The translations under genes and the position numbers were made by a program. DNA of 64,000 nt from Trinickia sp. Y13 (GTDB lineage Bacteria; Pseudomonadota; Gammaproteobacteria; Burkholderiales; Burkholderiaceae): positions 1 through 64,000 of the forward strand of contig NZ_JAKWFK010000011.1 of NCBI RefSeq assembly GCF_029522115.1, written 5' to 3'. Below are positions 56,059-64,000 of this stretch, in pieces; the first letter of the stretch is position 1, and each line of letters opens with the position of its first letter. The notes below the pieces were generated by a model. That model saw only the letters and a program-made list of their open reading frames with translations, was not told the origin of the DNA and ran no database searches.

Positions 56059-58239
56059 TTAGCCGCCCGCCAAATGGCGCTTCAGCTCGAGCCGGAATCG
56101 ATGCAACAACGGCTCGGTGTACCCGCTCGGCTGCGTCCGACCTTCGAATGCAAGCGCGCAGGCCGCCTTGAACGCGAGCGACGCTTCGTAGTTCGGCGCC
56201 ATCGGCCGGTAATTCGGGTCGCCCGCGTTCTGCTTGTCGACCACGATCGCCATCCTCTCGAACGTCTCTTTGACGAACTCGGGCGTGACGACACCATGGC
56301 GCAGCCAATTGGCGATGTGCTGACTCGAGATGCGCAGTGTCGCGCGATCTTCCATCAAGCCGACGTTGTGAATATCGGGCACTTTCGAGCAACCGACGCC
56401 TTGATCGATCCACCGCACGACATAACCGAGAATGCCCTGCGCGTTGTTCTCGACTTCGCTACGGATCTCCTCGGGCGACCACTGCGCGCGCTCGACGACG
56501 GGCACCGTCAGCAAGCCGTCGAGCAGCGCGTCGCGCTCGAGCGCATAGTCGATTTGTTCGAGCGCTTGCTGCACCGCTTGGACATCGACTTCGTGGTAAT
56601 GCAACGCATGCAGCGTGGCGGCCGTGGGCGAAGGCACCCATGCCGTATTGGCACCCGCGCGCAACTGCGCACCCTTTTGCTCGAGCATCGCATGCATGAG
56701 GTCGGGCATCGCCCACATGCCTTTGCCGATCTGCGCGCGCCCGCGCAACCCGCAGCTCAAGCCGACGAGCACGTTGTTGCGCTCGTATGCCGAGATCCAC
56801 GCCGTGCTCTTCATATCGCCCTTGCGCAGCATCGGTCCGGCTTCCATCGCCGAGTGCATCTCGTCGCCCGTGCGATCCAGAAAACCCGTGTTGATGAACG
56901 CCACACGCCCCGCTGCAGCCGCGATCGACGCGGCCAGATTCACGCTCGTGCGCCGCTCCTCGTCCATGATGCCCATCTTGATCGTCTGCGCAGGCAAGCC
57001 GTAGAGCCGCTCGACGCGGCCGAACAGTTCGTCGGCGAAAGCGGCTTCCGCAGGTCCGTGCATCTTGGGCTTGACGATATAGATCGCGCCCGTGCGCGAG
57101 TTGCGGCGGTTCTGCCGGTCGTGCAGGGCACACAAGGTCGTGACGACCGCGTCGAGGATGCCTTCCGGAATCTCGCGCCCGTCTCGATCGAGGACGGCCC
57201 CCGTCGTCATCAAATGCCCGACATTGCGCACGAACAGCAGCGACCGGCCATGCAGCGTCAGCGTGCCGCCGCCCGCCGCTCGGTAGGTGCGGTCTTCATT
57301 GAGGCGGCGCGTGAACGTCTTGCCGTTCTTCGCGACCTGCTCGACGAGCGTGCCTTGCATGAGACCGAGCCAATTGCGATAGAGCGCGACCTTGTCCGCC
57401 GCATCGACGGCCGCCACCGAATCCTCGCAGTCGATGATCGTCGTGACCGCCGCTTCGAGCACGACGTCGTTCACGTGCGCGGCGTCGGTCTTGCCGATCG
57501 GGCCTGCTGCGTCGATCTGAATTTCGATGTGCAAGCCGTGATGCTTGAGCAGGACGGCTGTCGGCGCGTCGCTCTCGCCTTGATAGCCGACGAACTGCTC
57601 GGGCGAGCGAAGGCTTGCCTCGCCTGCGTTCGTGTGCACGACGAGTGCGCCGTCGCGGACCGTATACGCCGACGCATCCCGATGCGATGCGCCCGCGAGC
57701 GGCGCCGCACGGTCGAGGAACGCACGCGCATATTCGATCACGCGCGCGCCGCGCACGGGGTTGTAGCCGCCGCTGCGCGCGGCGCCGCCGTCCTCGGGCA
57801 GGGCATCGGTGCCATACAGCGCGTCATATAGGCTGCCCCAACGCGCATTCGCGGCGTTCAGCGCATAACGTGCGTTCGACAGCGGCACGACGAGTTGCGG
57901 CCCCGCCTGCTCGGCGATCTCGCCATCGACCCCCGCCGTGCCGACCTTCACGCTCGCAGGCGCCGGCACGAGGTAGCCGATGCCTTCGAGAAACGCGCGA
58001 TAGCCGCGCAGATCGCGCACGGGGCCGGGGTGGTCGCTATGCCATTGGTCCAGCACGGTTTGCAGCCGGTCGCGTTCGGCAAGCAGCGCCCGATTCTTTG
58101 GGGCGAGCTCGTGCACGATGGCAGCGAAACCTTGCCAAAACGCCTCAGCGTCGATGCCGGTCCCCGGCAGCGCTTCGCGCTCGATGAATTGGCTGAGCGC
58201 CGAATCGACGCGCAGTCCGTGGTGGTCGGTCATGTTCAT
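56059..58239 (-). CDS. glcB: Malate synthase G
   Basis: A 726-aa malate synthase of the G isoform, condensing glyoxylate with acetyl-CoA to malate, so that carbon from glycolate enters central metabolism. Family features are [16 protein letters not shown] and [21 protein letters not shown] near the active site, [40 protein letters not shown] (seen here as [12 protein letters not shown]) and the C-terminal [19 protein letters not shown]. The length matches E. coli GlcB (723). ATG 58239 or 58233 (MNMTDHH) may be the start. glcG lies 34 bp upstream on the same strand. Confidence 0.96.
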   Translation of the reverse strand: MNMTDHHGLRVDSALSQFIEREALPGTGIDAEAFWQGFAAIVHELAPKNRALLAERDRLQTVLDQWHSDHPGPVRDLRGYRAFLEGIGYLVPAPASVKVGTAGVDGEIAEQAGPQLVVPLSNARYALNAANARWGSLYDALYGTDALPEDGGAARSGGYNPVRGARVIEYARAFLDRAAPLAGASHRDASAYTVRDGALVVHTNAGEASLRSPEQFVGYQGESDAPTAVLLKHHGLHIEIQIDAAGPIGKTDAAHVNDVVLEAAVTTIIDCEDSVAAVDAADKVALYRNWLGLMQGTLVEQVAKNGKTFTRRLNEDRTYRAAGGGTLTLHGRSLLFVRNVGHLMTTGAVLDRDGREIPEGILDAVVTTLCALHDRQNRRNSRTGAIYIVKPKMHGPAEAAFADELFGRVERLYGLPAQTIKMGIMDEERRTSVNLAASIAAAAGRVAFINTGFLDRTGDEMHSAMEAGPMLRKGDMKSTAWISAYERNNVLVGLSCGLRGRAQIGKGMWAMPDLMHAMLEQKGAQLRAGANTAWVPSPTAATLHALHYHEVDVQAVQQALEQIDYALERDALLDGLLTVPVVERAQWSPEEIRSEVENNAQGILGYVVRWIDQGVGCSKVPDIHNVGLMEDRATLRISSQHIANWLRHGVVTPEFVKETFERMAIVVDKQNAGDPNYRPMAPNYEASLAFKAACALAFEGRTQPSGYTEPLLHRFRLELKRHLAGG

Positions 58240-58273
58240 GGTGCGGTTATGTCGTTTGGTTGAAAATCCCCGC

Positions 58274-58678
58274 TCAAGCGGCGATGCTTTGCACGCCGGC
58301 TCGGGCCACCTGCGCGTCCTGCTCCGATTTGACGCCCGATACGCCGACCGCGCCGACGACCTGGCCATCCACGACGACCGGCACGCCGCCTTCGAGCGTG
58401 CCGGCGAGTGGCGCGCTCAAGAAAGCCGTGCGCCCGCCGTTGATCATGTCCTCGTAAGCCTTCGATTCGCGTCGGCCGAGCGCGGACGTGCGCGCCTTTT
58501 CGATCGCGATGTACGCGCTCACGGGCGAAGCCCCTTCCAAGCGCACGAGCGCAAGCGGGTGGCCGCCATCGTCGACGAGCGCGATCGCCACCATCCAGCC
58601 GTGCTTTTGCGCTTCGGCGCGCGCGGCGGCGACGATCGTGTCGATTTCGCTTTGTCCCAGTACGGATTTCGTTTGCAT
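58274..58678 (-). CDS. glcG: GlcG/HbpS-family protein
   Basis: A 134-aa protein of the GlcG/HbpS family (DUF336), the same length as E. coli GlcG. The N-terminal [22 protein letters not shown] pattern and the C-terminal [19 protein letters not shown] pattern define the family. Some members bind heme or cobalamin-like ligands; the role in glycolate metabolism is not known. ATG 58678 is chosen, with GAGAG upstream. It stands between glcF and glcB with 34-bp gaps on both sides, as in the E. coli order. Confidence 0.9.
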   Translation of the reverse strand: MQTKSVLGQSEIDTIVAAARAEAQKHGWMVAIALVDDGGHPLALVRLEGASPVSAYIAIEKARTSALGRRESKAYEDMINGGRTAFLSAPLAGTLEGGVPVVVDGQVVGAVGVSGVKSEQDAQVARAGVQSIAA

Positions 58679-58712
58679 CGTCAAATCTCTCGAGTGAAGG
58701 GTTGTGGCAACG

Positions 58713-59936
58713 TCAAACGCCGTGCAGCGCGTCGACGAGCTCGATCCAATGGCGCACCGCGCTGCGGCCCGCGCCGTTCAGGTGCGTCTGGCAACCGACA
58801 TTGGCGGTGACGATCGCCTCGGGGCGTCCCGCCTCCAGCGCATTGAGCTTGTTGTCGCGCAGTTGCCGGGCCAGCGCCGGTTCGGTCAGCGAATACGTGC
58901 CTGCCGAACCACAGCATAGATGCGAATCGGCGACGGGGGTAAGGTCGAAACCGATACGAAGCATCAGCGCCTCCACCGCGCCGCCTAGCTTTTGCGCATG
59001 CTGCAGCGTGCAGGGGCAATGCACGGCGATGCGTTTCGGCTCGCTTTTGTGCAAAGCGTCAAGCGGCTCGCGCGCGATCACTTCGACCAGATCGAGGGCA
59101 AGCGCGCTAATGCGGGCGGCCTTCTCGGCGTACGCGGCATCGTGCCGCAGCAGATGGCCGTATTCCTTGACGAAGGCGCCGCAGCCACTTGCCGTCAGCA
59201 CGATCGCCTCCGCGCCGGCCTCGACGAAGGGCCACCAAGCGTCGATGTTGCGGCGCGCCCGCTCGAGTCCCTCGTCCTGCGCATTCAGGTGGTATTCGGT
59301 CGCGCCGCAACAGCCGGCCTCGGCAACGGGCACGACGCTGATGCCGAGCCGATCGAGCACGCGTGCGGCGGCGGCGTTCGTATTGGGCGCGAGCGCCGGC
59401 TGCACGCAGCCTTCGAGCATCAAGACCCGCCGCGCGTGCCGCAGCGCGGGGCGTACGCCCGAAGCGACCGGCGCGGCCGCCGGAATCTTCTCGCGCCAAG
59501 CGCTGGGCAACAGCGGACGCAGCGCACGGCCCGCTTTCAGCAACGGCCCGAACAAGCCGGGCTCCGGCACGACGCGACGCAACGCGCCGCGCAGCATGCG
59601 CTGTCCTGCCGCGCGCGGCACTCGGCGTTCGACTTCGGCGCGCCCGATGTCGAGCAGCGAGTGATAGCGCACGCCCGAGGGGCACGTCGTTTCGCAACTA
59701 CGGCAGGTGAGGCACCGATCGAGGTGAGCTTGCGTCTTCTCCGTCACTGGGGCGCCTTCCAGCACTTGCTTGATCAGATAGATGCGCCCGCGCGGCCCAT
59801 CGAGCTCGTTGCCGAGCAGTTGATAGGTCGGGCAGGTGGCGTTGCAGAAGCCGCAATGCACGCAGGTACGCAAAATCGATTCGGCTTCTTCGGCCCGAGG
59901 CAACGCGCGGGCTTGTTCGCTAAGAGTGGTTTGCAT
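58713..59936 (-). CDS. glcF: Glycolate oxidase iron-sulfur subunit
   Basis: A 407-aa subunit of glycolate oxidase that carries electrons from the flavin subunits to the quinone pool. Two [4Fe-4S] sets are in the N-terminal third: CVHCGFCNATCPTYQ and CLTCRSCETTCPSG. Two CCG domains follow, with GCCGATEYH and HLCCGSAGTYSL. The length is the same as in E. coli. It is located between glcE (70-bp gap) and glcG (34-bp gap). The N-terminus MQTTLSEQARALPRAEEAE is a plausible native start. Confidence 0.95.
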   Translation of the reverse strand: MQTTLSEQARALPRAEEAESILRTCVHCGFCNATCPTYQLLGNELDGPRGRIYLIKQVLEGAPVTEKTQAHLDRCLTCRSCETTCPSGVRYHSLLDIGRAEVERRVPRAAGQRMLRGALRRVVPEPGLFGPLLKAGRALRPLLPSAWREKIPAAAPVASGVRPALRHARRVLMLEGCVQPALAPNTNAAAARVLDRLGISVVPVAEAGCCGATEYHLNAQDEGLERARRNIDAWWPFVEAGAEAIVLTASGCGAFVKEYGHLLRHDAAYAEKAARISALALDLVEVIAREPLDALHKSEPKRIAVHCPCTLQHAQKLGGAVEALMLRIGFDLTPVADSHLCCGSAGTYSLTEPALARQLRDNKLNALEAGRPEAIVTANVGCQTHLNGAGRSAVRHWIELVDALHGV

Positions 59937-60006
59937 CGATCGAATAGTCGTCGGCGGCCTCGTGTCCCGAATCGGCGAGCAACGCTCGAGCTCGAGACCC
60001 TTAGGC

Positions 60007-61074
60007 CTAAATCGCCGCGTAAAGGCGGCCCGGGTTGAGAACGCCGTGCGGGTCCAGTTGCGCCTTCAATTGGCGATGAATGCGCATGAGCGGAGCGGCA
60101 AGCGGATGGAACGGCTCGAGCGTCCTGCCCGGCGAGAAACAGGTCGCATGACCGCCGAGCGCGACTGCCGTCTCGCGCACGGTTTGGGCGTCCGCCTCCG
60201 ACTTTAGCCAGCGTTGCGCACCGCCCCAGTCGAGCAATACGTCCCCGGGCAGGGCCGTGAGCGGCGCACCCGACGCAACGGACACGCGCCACAGCGGGCG
60301 AGGATCGCCGAAGAACGGCAGCGTCGATTCACGCAGCGCGCGCCAGAAACCGCCGTCCCCATGCTGGCCGCCCAATGCTGCTGCGGCGGCGCGCATCGTG
60401 CTCTCCGATCCCTCGAGGCGCAGATGCAAGATGCCGTCGACGTGGCAAGCGCCCGTCACGGGCAACCCGGCGTCGCGCCATTTGACGAGGGCACGCGGCA
60501 TCTCGTCAGCAGGCATTTCGAACGCCGCGTCCAACATCGCCCGCGGCTTGGGCAACACTTTGAGGGACACTTCCGTGATCACGCCGAGGCAGCCGAAGCT
60601 GCCCGCGAGGAGCCGAGAGACATCGTAGCCGGCGACGTTCTTCATCACCTCGCCGCCGAAACGCAAATGCTTGCCTTGCCCCGTCACGATCCGGCAACCG
60701 AGCACGAAATCGCGTACTGCGCCGGCCCACGGGCGCCGCGGCCCGGACAGCCCGGCGGCCACCATGCCGCCGACACTTGCATCCCCGCCGAACGTCGGTG
60801 GCTCGCAAGCCAGCATCTGGCCGCCCTCGTCGAGCGCGGCTTGCAATTCGGCGAGCGTCGTACCCGCGCGCGCCGTGACGACGAGCTCGGTCGGGTCATA
60901 GCTGACGATGCCGCAGTGAGCCCGCGTGTCGAGTTCACGCGCCGAGCTCGGACGGCCGAGCCCCGCCTTGGTATCGCCGCCGCGAATACGCAGCGGCGTG
61001 CGCGTCGCAATGGCCTCTTGCACCTGCTCGATCAGCGAGGCGCTGCGATCTGCCGGTTCGAAATCACGTCGCAT
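60007..61074 (-). CDS. glcE: Glycolate oxidase FAD-binding subunit
   Basis: A 355-aa FAD-binding subunit. The PCMH-type FAD domain is seen in PLRIRGGDTKAGLGRP, VVTARAGTTLAELQAAL and PTFGGDASVGGMVAAGLSGPRRP, with FGGEVMKNVAGYDVSRLLAGSFGCLGVITEVSLKVLP. It pairs with GlcD to bind and oxidise glycolate. The ATG overlaps the glcD stop (ATGA), so the two subunits are translationally coupled, as suits a stoichiometric complex. Confidence 0.94.
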   Translation of the reverse strand: MRRDFEPADRSASLIEQVQEAIATRTPLRIRGGDTKAGLGRPSSARELDTRAHCGIVSYDPTELVVTARAGTTLAELQAALDEGGQMLACEPPTFGGDASVGGMVAAGLSGPRRPWAGAVRDFVLGCRIVTGQGKHLRFGGEVMKNVAGYDVSRLLAGSFGCLGVITEVSLKVLPKPRAMLDAAFEMPADEMPRALVKWRDAGLPVTGACHVDGILHLRLEGSESTMRAAAAALGGQHGDGGFWRALRESTLPFFGDPRPLWRVSVASGAPLTALPGDVLLDWGGAQRWLKSEADAQTVRETAVALGGHATCFSPGRTLEPFHPLAAPLMRIHRQLKAQLDPHGVLNPGRLYAAI

Positions 61075-62573
61075 CAGAAGCGCTCCAGGTTCGGAAACGG
61101 CAGTTCGCCGCGATGAATGTGCATCGCACCGAACTCGGCGCAGCGGTGCAGCGTCGGGATGTTCTTGCCGGGATTGAGCAACCCCGCGGGATCGAACGCG
61201 GCCTTGACCGAATGAAAGAACGCGATCTCGTCGGGCGTGAACTGCACGCACATTTGATTGATCTTTTCTCGGCCCACGCCGTGCTCGCCGGTGATGGTGC
61301 CGCCCACTTCGACGCACAGCTCCAGGATCTTGCCGCCGAGCGTCTCGGCCCGCTCGAGCTCGCCCGGCCGATTGGCGTCGAACAGAATCAGCGGGTGCAT
61401 GTTGCCGTCGCCCGCATGGAAGACATTCGCGACGCGCAAGCCGTACTCCTCGCCAAGCGCCGCAATGCCGCGCAGCACGCGCGCCAGCTCCCGCCGCGGG
61501 ATCGTGCCGTCCATGCAATAGTAGTCAGGCGAGATGCGGCCCACGGCCGGAAACGCGTTCTTGCGCCCGGCCCACAAGCGCAGCCGCTCTTGGTCATCGC
61601 GCGCCACGCGCACCTCGCGGCACCCGGAGCGCGCAAGCAGGCCTTGAACCCGTGCGATGTCCTCGTCGACGTCGCTTTCCACGCCGTCGAGTTCGCACAA
61701 CAAGATTGCCTGCGCATCAACCGGATAGCCCGCGTGAATGAAATCCTCGGCCGCGCGAATGGCGAGGTTGTCCATCATCTCGAGCCCGCCCGGGATAATG
61801 CCCGCGCCGATGATGCCCGCTACCGCGGCTCCGGCCGTCTCGACGTCGTCGAAGCTTGCCATCAGCATCTTGGCGCACTGCGGCTTGGGCAGCAGCTTGA
61901 CGGTCACCTCCACAACGATGCCGAGCATGCCCTCGGAACCCGTGAACAACGCCAGCAGATCGAAGCCTGCGCTATCGAGCGCGTCGCCCCCCAGCGTGAG
62001 GAGCTCGCCCTCGATCGTCAACACGTCGACTTTCAAAATGTTGTGGACCGTCAGACCGTATTTCAGGCAATGCACGCCGCCCGCGTTTTCGGCGACGTTG
62101 CCCCCGATCGAGCAGGCGATCTGGGACGACGGATCGGGCGCGTAATAAAGGCCATGCGGCGCAGCCGCTTGCGAGATGGCGAGATTGCGCACGCCGGGCT
62201 GCACGCGCGCCGTCGCCGCGATCGGATCGAGCGCTACGATGCGGGTGAACTTGGCCATGACGAGCAAGATCCCTTTCTCGATCGGCATCGCCCCGCCGGA
62301 GAGCCCCGTGCCGGCGCCGCGCGGCACCACGGGCACGCCGAGCTCCGCCGCCACGCGCAGGACGCCGCGCGCTTGCTCGACAGTGCTCGGCAGCACCACG
62401 CAAAGCGGGGTGCTGCGGTAAGCCGCGAGACCATCGCATTCGAACGGACGCACATCTTCCGTGTCGTGCAGCACTTCCAAATCGGGAGACAAGGCCCGCA
62501 ACGCCGCAATCAGCGCATCGCGATCGACGCTCGCCAGTTCGCCGTCGATCCGTTCGTCGTACCTGAAGCTCAT
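61074..62573 (-). CDS. glcD: Glycolate oxidase catalytic FAD subunit
   Basis: A 499-aa FAD enzyme of the FAD_binding_4/FAD-oxidase C family, equal in length to E. coli GlcD. The FAD-binding part has VVPRGAGTGLSGGAMPIEKG and PDPSSQIACSIGGNVAENAGG; the C-terminal part has VFHAGDGNMHPLILFD (metal-binding histidines) and GTITGEHGVGREK. It is the first gene of the leftward glc unit, 218 bp from the divergent regulator. The start ATG 62573 gives SFRYDERID. D-lactate dehydrogenase of the same family is the alternative; glcE and glcF settle it. Confidence 0.95.
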   Translation of the reverse strand: MSFRYDERIDGELASVDRDALIAALRALSPDLEVLHDTEDVRPFECDGLAAYRSTPLCVVLPSTVEQARGVLRVAAELGVPVVPRGAGTGLSGGAMPIEKGILLVMAKFTRIVALDPIAATARVQPGVRNLAISQAAAPHGLYYAPDPSSQIACSIGGNVAENAGGVHCLKYGLTVHNILKVDVLTIEGELLTLGGDALDSAGFDLLALFTGSEGMLGIVVEVTVKLLPKPQCAKMLMASFDDVETAGAAVAGIIGAGIIPGGLEMMDNLAIRAAEDFIHAGYPVDAQAILLCELDGVESDVDEDIARVQGLLARSGCREVRVARDDQERLRLWAGRKNAFPAVGRISPDYYCMDGTIPRRELARVLRGIAALGEEYGLRVANVFHAGDGNMHPLILFDANRPGELERAETLGGKILELCVEVGGTITGEHGVGREKINQMCVQFTPDEIAFFHSVKAAFDPAGLLNPGKNIPTLHRCAEFGAMHIHRGELPFPNLERF

Positions 62574-62673
62574 TGACAAATTCCTGTGCAATTGGCGGTC
62601 AGCATGCGGCGGCACGCTAACGGCAGGGGCGATTGTTCCCGCCCGGCGCGGCGCTGTCCATGCGCCGACGCAC

Positions 62674-62684
62674 AGGTCCTACCA
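62674..62684. promoter_or_regulatory. Possible FadR/GntR-type half-palindrome in the glc promoter
   Basis: AGGTCCTACCA has the GGT-N3-ACC core of FadR-subfamily regulator sites. It lies 101 bp before the glcD start, in the divergent region, where an operator of glcD would be expected. It is shorter and less perfect than the element at 62777. Confidence 0.45.
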
Positions 62685-62776
62685 GTTTTTACGGTAGGGG
62701 TTTGTACCCCCTCTTCGTCCGACGTGACAGGCAAGAGCGGGAAACGGTAAGCTCCGTTCATCAGGTCATCAATCGA

Positions 62777-62791
62777 AGTGGTCGGACCACT
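62777..62791. promoter_or_regulatory. FadR/GlcC-type palindromic operator at the regulator start
   Basis: AGTGGTC-G-GACCACT is a perfect 7-bp inverted repeat around one G, ending directly before ATG 62792. It matches the TGGTC-N-GACCA form bound by FadR-subfamily GntR regulators. Its place over the ribosome-binding site suggests autoregulation. Confidence 0.7.
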
Positions 62792-63559
62792 ATGAACGAA
62801 GCACTTTTGGAACCGGGGCGCCATGTCGCAGACGTGGTGGCGGAGCGAATCGAGCGGCTCATCGTCGACGGCGTGTTCAAAGAAGGCCAGGCGTTGCCCT
62901 CGGAGCGCCGCTTGACGGAAAAGCTCGGCGTCTCGCGCAGCGCCTTGCGCGAAGGGCTCAAACTATTGCGTGCGCGCGGCATCATCGAGACGCACCATGG
63001 GCGCGGCTCGTTCGTCGCGCAACTCACCTCGCGCGAACAGACGATGCCGATGATGCATTTGCTGGCATCGCAGCCGCGCACGCTTTACGACTTGTTCGAA
63101 GTGCGTCAAATGCTCGAGGGCGAATCGGCGCGCTTGGCGGCGCTGCGCGGGACGCCGGCCGATTTCGTCCTCATCACGCGCCGTTATGAGGAAATGAGGC
63201 AGGCCGAGCGCGAGAGCCAAGACCCCGAAAAGCTCGCGCGCCTGGATTACGCCTTTCATTTGGCCATCTGCGAGGCGTCGCACAATCCCGTGCTCGTTCA
63301 CACACTGCGCTCGCTGACGGATTTGCTGCTCAGCTCGGTGTTCGCGTCCGTCAACAATCTCTATCACCGCGAGCCGCGCAAACGCCAAATCGACCGGCAA
63401 CACGCCCGGCTTTACAACGCCGTGGTGGGCCGGCTGCCCGAGCAAGCGCGCCGCGCCGCGAGCGAGCACATTCGCAGCAACGTGGAAGGGTTGCGTGAGA
63501 TCGAGCAGGAGGAACAGCGGCTGATCCGCTCGACACTGCGCCTGGAAGGCTGGGCCTGA
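62792..63559 (+). CDS. glcC: FadR-subfamily (FCD) regulator of the glycolate genes
   Basis: A 255-aa GntR/FadR regulator, like E. coli GlcC (254 aa). The winged helix is at about 10-75 (RIERLIVDGVFKEGQALPSERRLTEKLGVSRSALREGLKLL) and the FCD ligand domain carries the metal-binding Asp/His set (LDYAFHLAICEASHNPVL, QHARLYNAVV). It is divergent from glcDEFGB-glcA and is the likely activator or repressor responding to glycolate. LldR is the alternative, given the permease family. No good Shine-Dalgarno is visible; the palindrome covers that place. Confidence 0.9.
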   Translation: MNEALLEPGRHVADVVAERIERLIVDGVFKEGQALPSERRLTEKLGVSRSALREGLKLLRARGIIETHHGRGSFVAQLTSREQTMPMMHLLASQPRTLYDLFEVRQMLEGESARLAALRGTPADFVLITRRYEEMRQAERESQDPEKLARLDYAFHLAICEASHNPVLVHTLRSLTDLLLSSVFASVNNLYHREPRKRQIDRQHARLYNAVVGRLPEQARRAASEHIRSNVEGLREIEQEEQRLIRSTLRLEGWA

Positions 63560-63840
63560 AGCCCACGCAAGGATCGCCTGCGCTTTCAAACGGGCGTTCG
63601 GGGTCGCCGTCGACGGCCCTGGCCCCAGATCGTCCATCCGTCCCTAGAGCGAGCGTGCCAGGCCGCGTAGGAAAACGCTGACATTGCGCCGCGACTGGAC
63701 GACATCATCTTCCGCCGCCGCTGATTGGTGCGGACATCGATCTGATCAATACTTTCATCAGACGCATGCACTACGCCGCATCCCGCGGCGACCGACCGGG
63801 ACGGTTCATGCGACCGACTTTCCAGTTGCGGAGGCTCACG

Positions 63841-64000
63841 GTGAACGATCGCGAAGTGCTCGAAACGATACGGGACATCAACCTGTCGTATCTGCTGCTT
63901 GCGAAACACATGCTCAACGAAGACTACGCGGAAGGTTTGTTCAAGCTGGGGTTGTCGGCGCAACTGGCCGACATTCTCCACACGCTGACCCCGGCCCAAA
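63841..64000 (+). CDS. flhD: Flagellar master regulator FlhD (5' part, cut by window end)
   Basis: The first 53 codons of flhD. FlhD with FlhC forms the FlhD4C2 activator of flagellar class II genes. The visible residues contain the family pattern IRDINLSYLLLAKHMLNEDYAEGLFKLGLS and LADILHTLTPAQ (given here in parts). GTG 63841 has GGAGGCTCAC before it and is preferred; an in-frame ATG at 63808 would add 11 residues. The 281 bp between glcC and this start hold no gene that I can support. The gene continues past 64000. Confidence 0.85.
   Translation, partial: MNDREVLETIRDINLSYLLLAKHMLNEDYAEGLFKLGLSAQLADILHTLTPAQ

Noticed and set aside
56074-57831. A 585-codon plus-strand open frame opposite glcB
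   Set aside because: Antisense shadow of malate synthase G; composition is Arg/Ala-rich and no motif is seen.
61074-62573. glcD as a D-lactate dehydrogenase gene
   Set aside because: Same family, but the overlapping glcE, following glcF and glcG, and glcB make glycolate oxidase the better call.
1-64000. CRISPR arrays, insertion sequences, tRNA or rRNA genes, phage att sites
   Set aside because: I saw no regular repeat-spacer pattern, transposase, terminal inverted repeats with target duplication, tRNA cloverleaf or rRNA sequence. The lone DUF1566 gene is not evidence of a prophage.

Overview
The window is a stretch of high-GC beta-proteobacterial chromosome, most likely from a Burkholderia-type organism (Burkholderia, Paraburkholderia, Caballeronia or Trinickia). 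The evidence is the set of conserved blocks: paaF<>paaN-paaJ-paaG-paaI-paaK, rpe-gph-trpE-trpG-trpD-trpC, hemA-prfA-prmC, grxD-ubiX and, at the right edge, the start of flhD. Genus is inferred from gene content and protein style only. I see no rRNA, tRNA, insertion sequence, phage or CRISPR array. Nearly all coding sequence is chromosomal housekeeping or catabolism.

Layout. (1) 207-6957 is a phenylacetate catabolic cluster. An enoyl-CoA hydratase gene (paaF-like) diverges from paaN, paaJ, paaG, paaI and paaK, and a 20-bp palindrome of TetR-operator type lies between the two units. (2) 6987-8768 holds mltA (lytic transglycosylase), a very small membrane-protein gene on the opposite strand, and apaG. 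(3) 9004-16480 runs rpe, gph, a trp leader peptide with an attenuator, trpE, trpG, trpD, trpC, a CYTH-domain gene and ung. The attenuator would link free tryptophan to transcription of the downstream trp genes. (4) 16590-21636 lies on the minus strand: azoR, an M61 peptidase, dsbC, a UbiH-family monooxygenase and a cupin. (5) 21765-31835 holds a Cache-GGDEF cyclase, ychF, a UGT-type glycosyltransferase divergent from a TetR regulator, ettA, a HAD hydrolase, aminopeptidase P and a small membrane protein. (6) 32055-39721 runs hemA, prfA, prmC, a PAS-PAS hybrid histidine kinase, grxD, ubiX and a DODA-type dioxygenase. (7) 39882-49153 holds an APC permease, a cold-shock gene with a clear sigma70 promoter, long leader and terminator, a YegD-like Hsp70, two MFS carriers, a TetR regulator with paired operators, a DUF1415 protein and a methyltransferase. 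(8) 49470-54067 holds an orphan 107-aa protein, a second methyltransferase, a MASE2-GGDEF-EAL protein and a DUF1566 protein. (9) 54245-63559 is a full glycolate locus, glcD-glcE-glcF-glcG-glcB-glcA on the minus strand with a FadR-family regulator divergent from it. This is the Escherichia coli gene order. (10) flhD starts at 63841 and is cut by the window end.

The most informative non-coding signals are the trp leader/attenuator, the TetR-type palindromes at 1060 and 46802-46857, the FadR-type palindrome over the start of the glc regulator, and the cold-shock promoter with its roughly 140-nt leader. I did not find a convincing new multigene system. The best candidates for undescribed biology are small: a 49-aa membrane protein missed by length cut-offs, an orphan protein behind a perfect palindrome, and a clamp-binding-like motif in a long Ung N-terminus.
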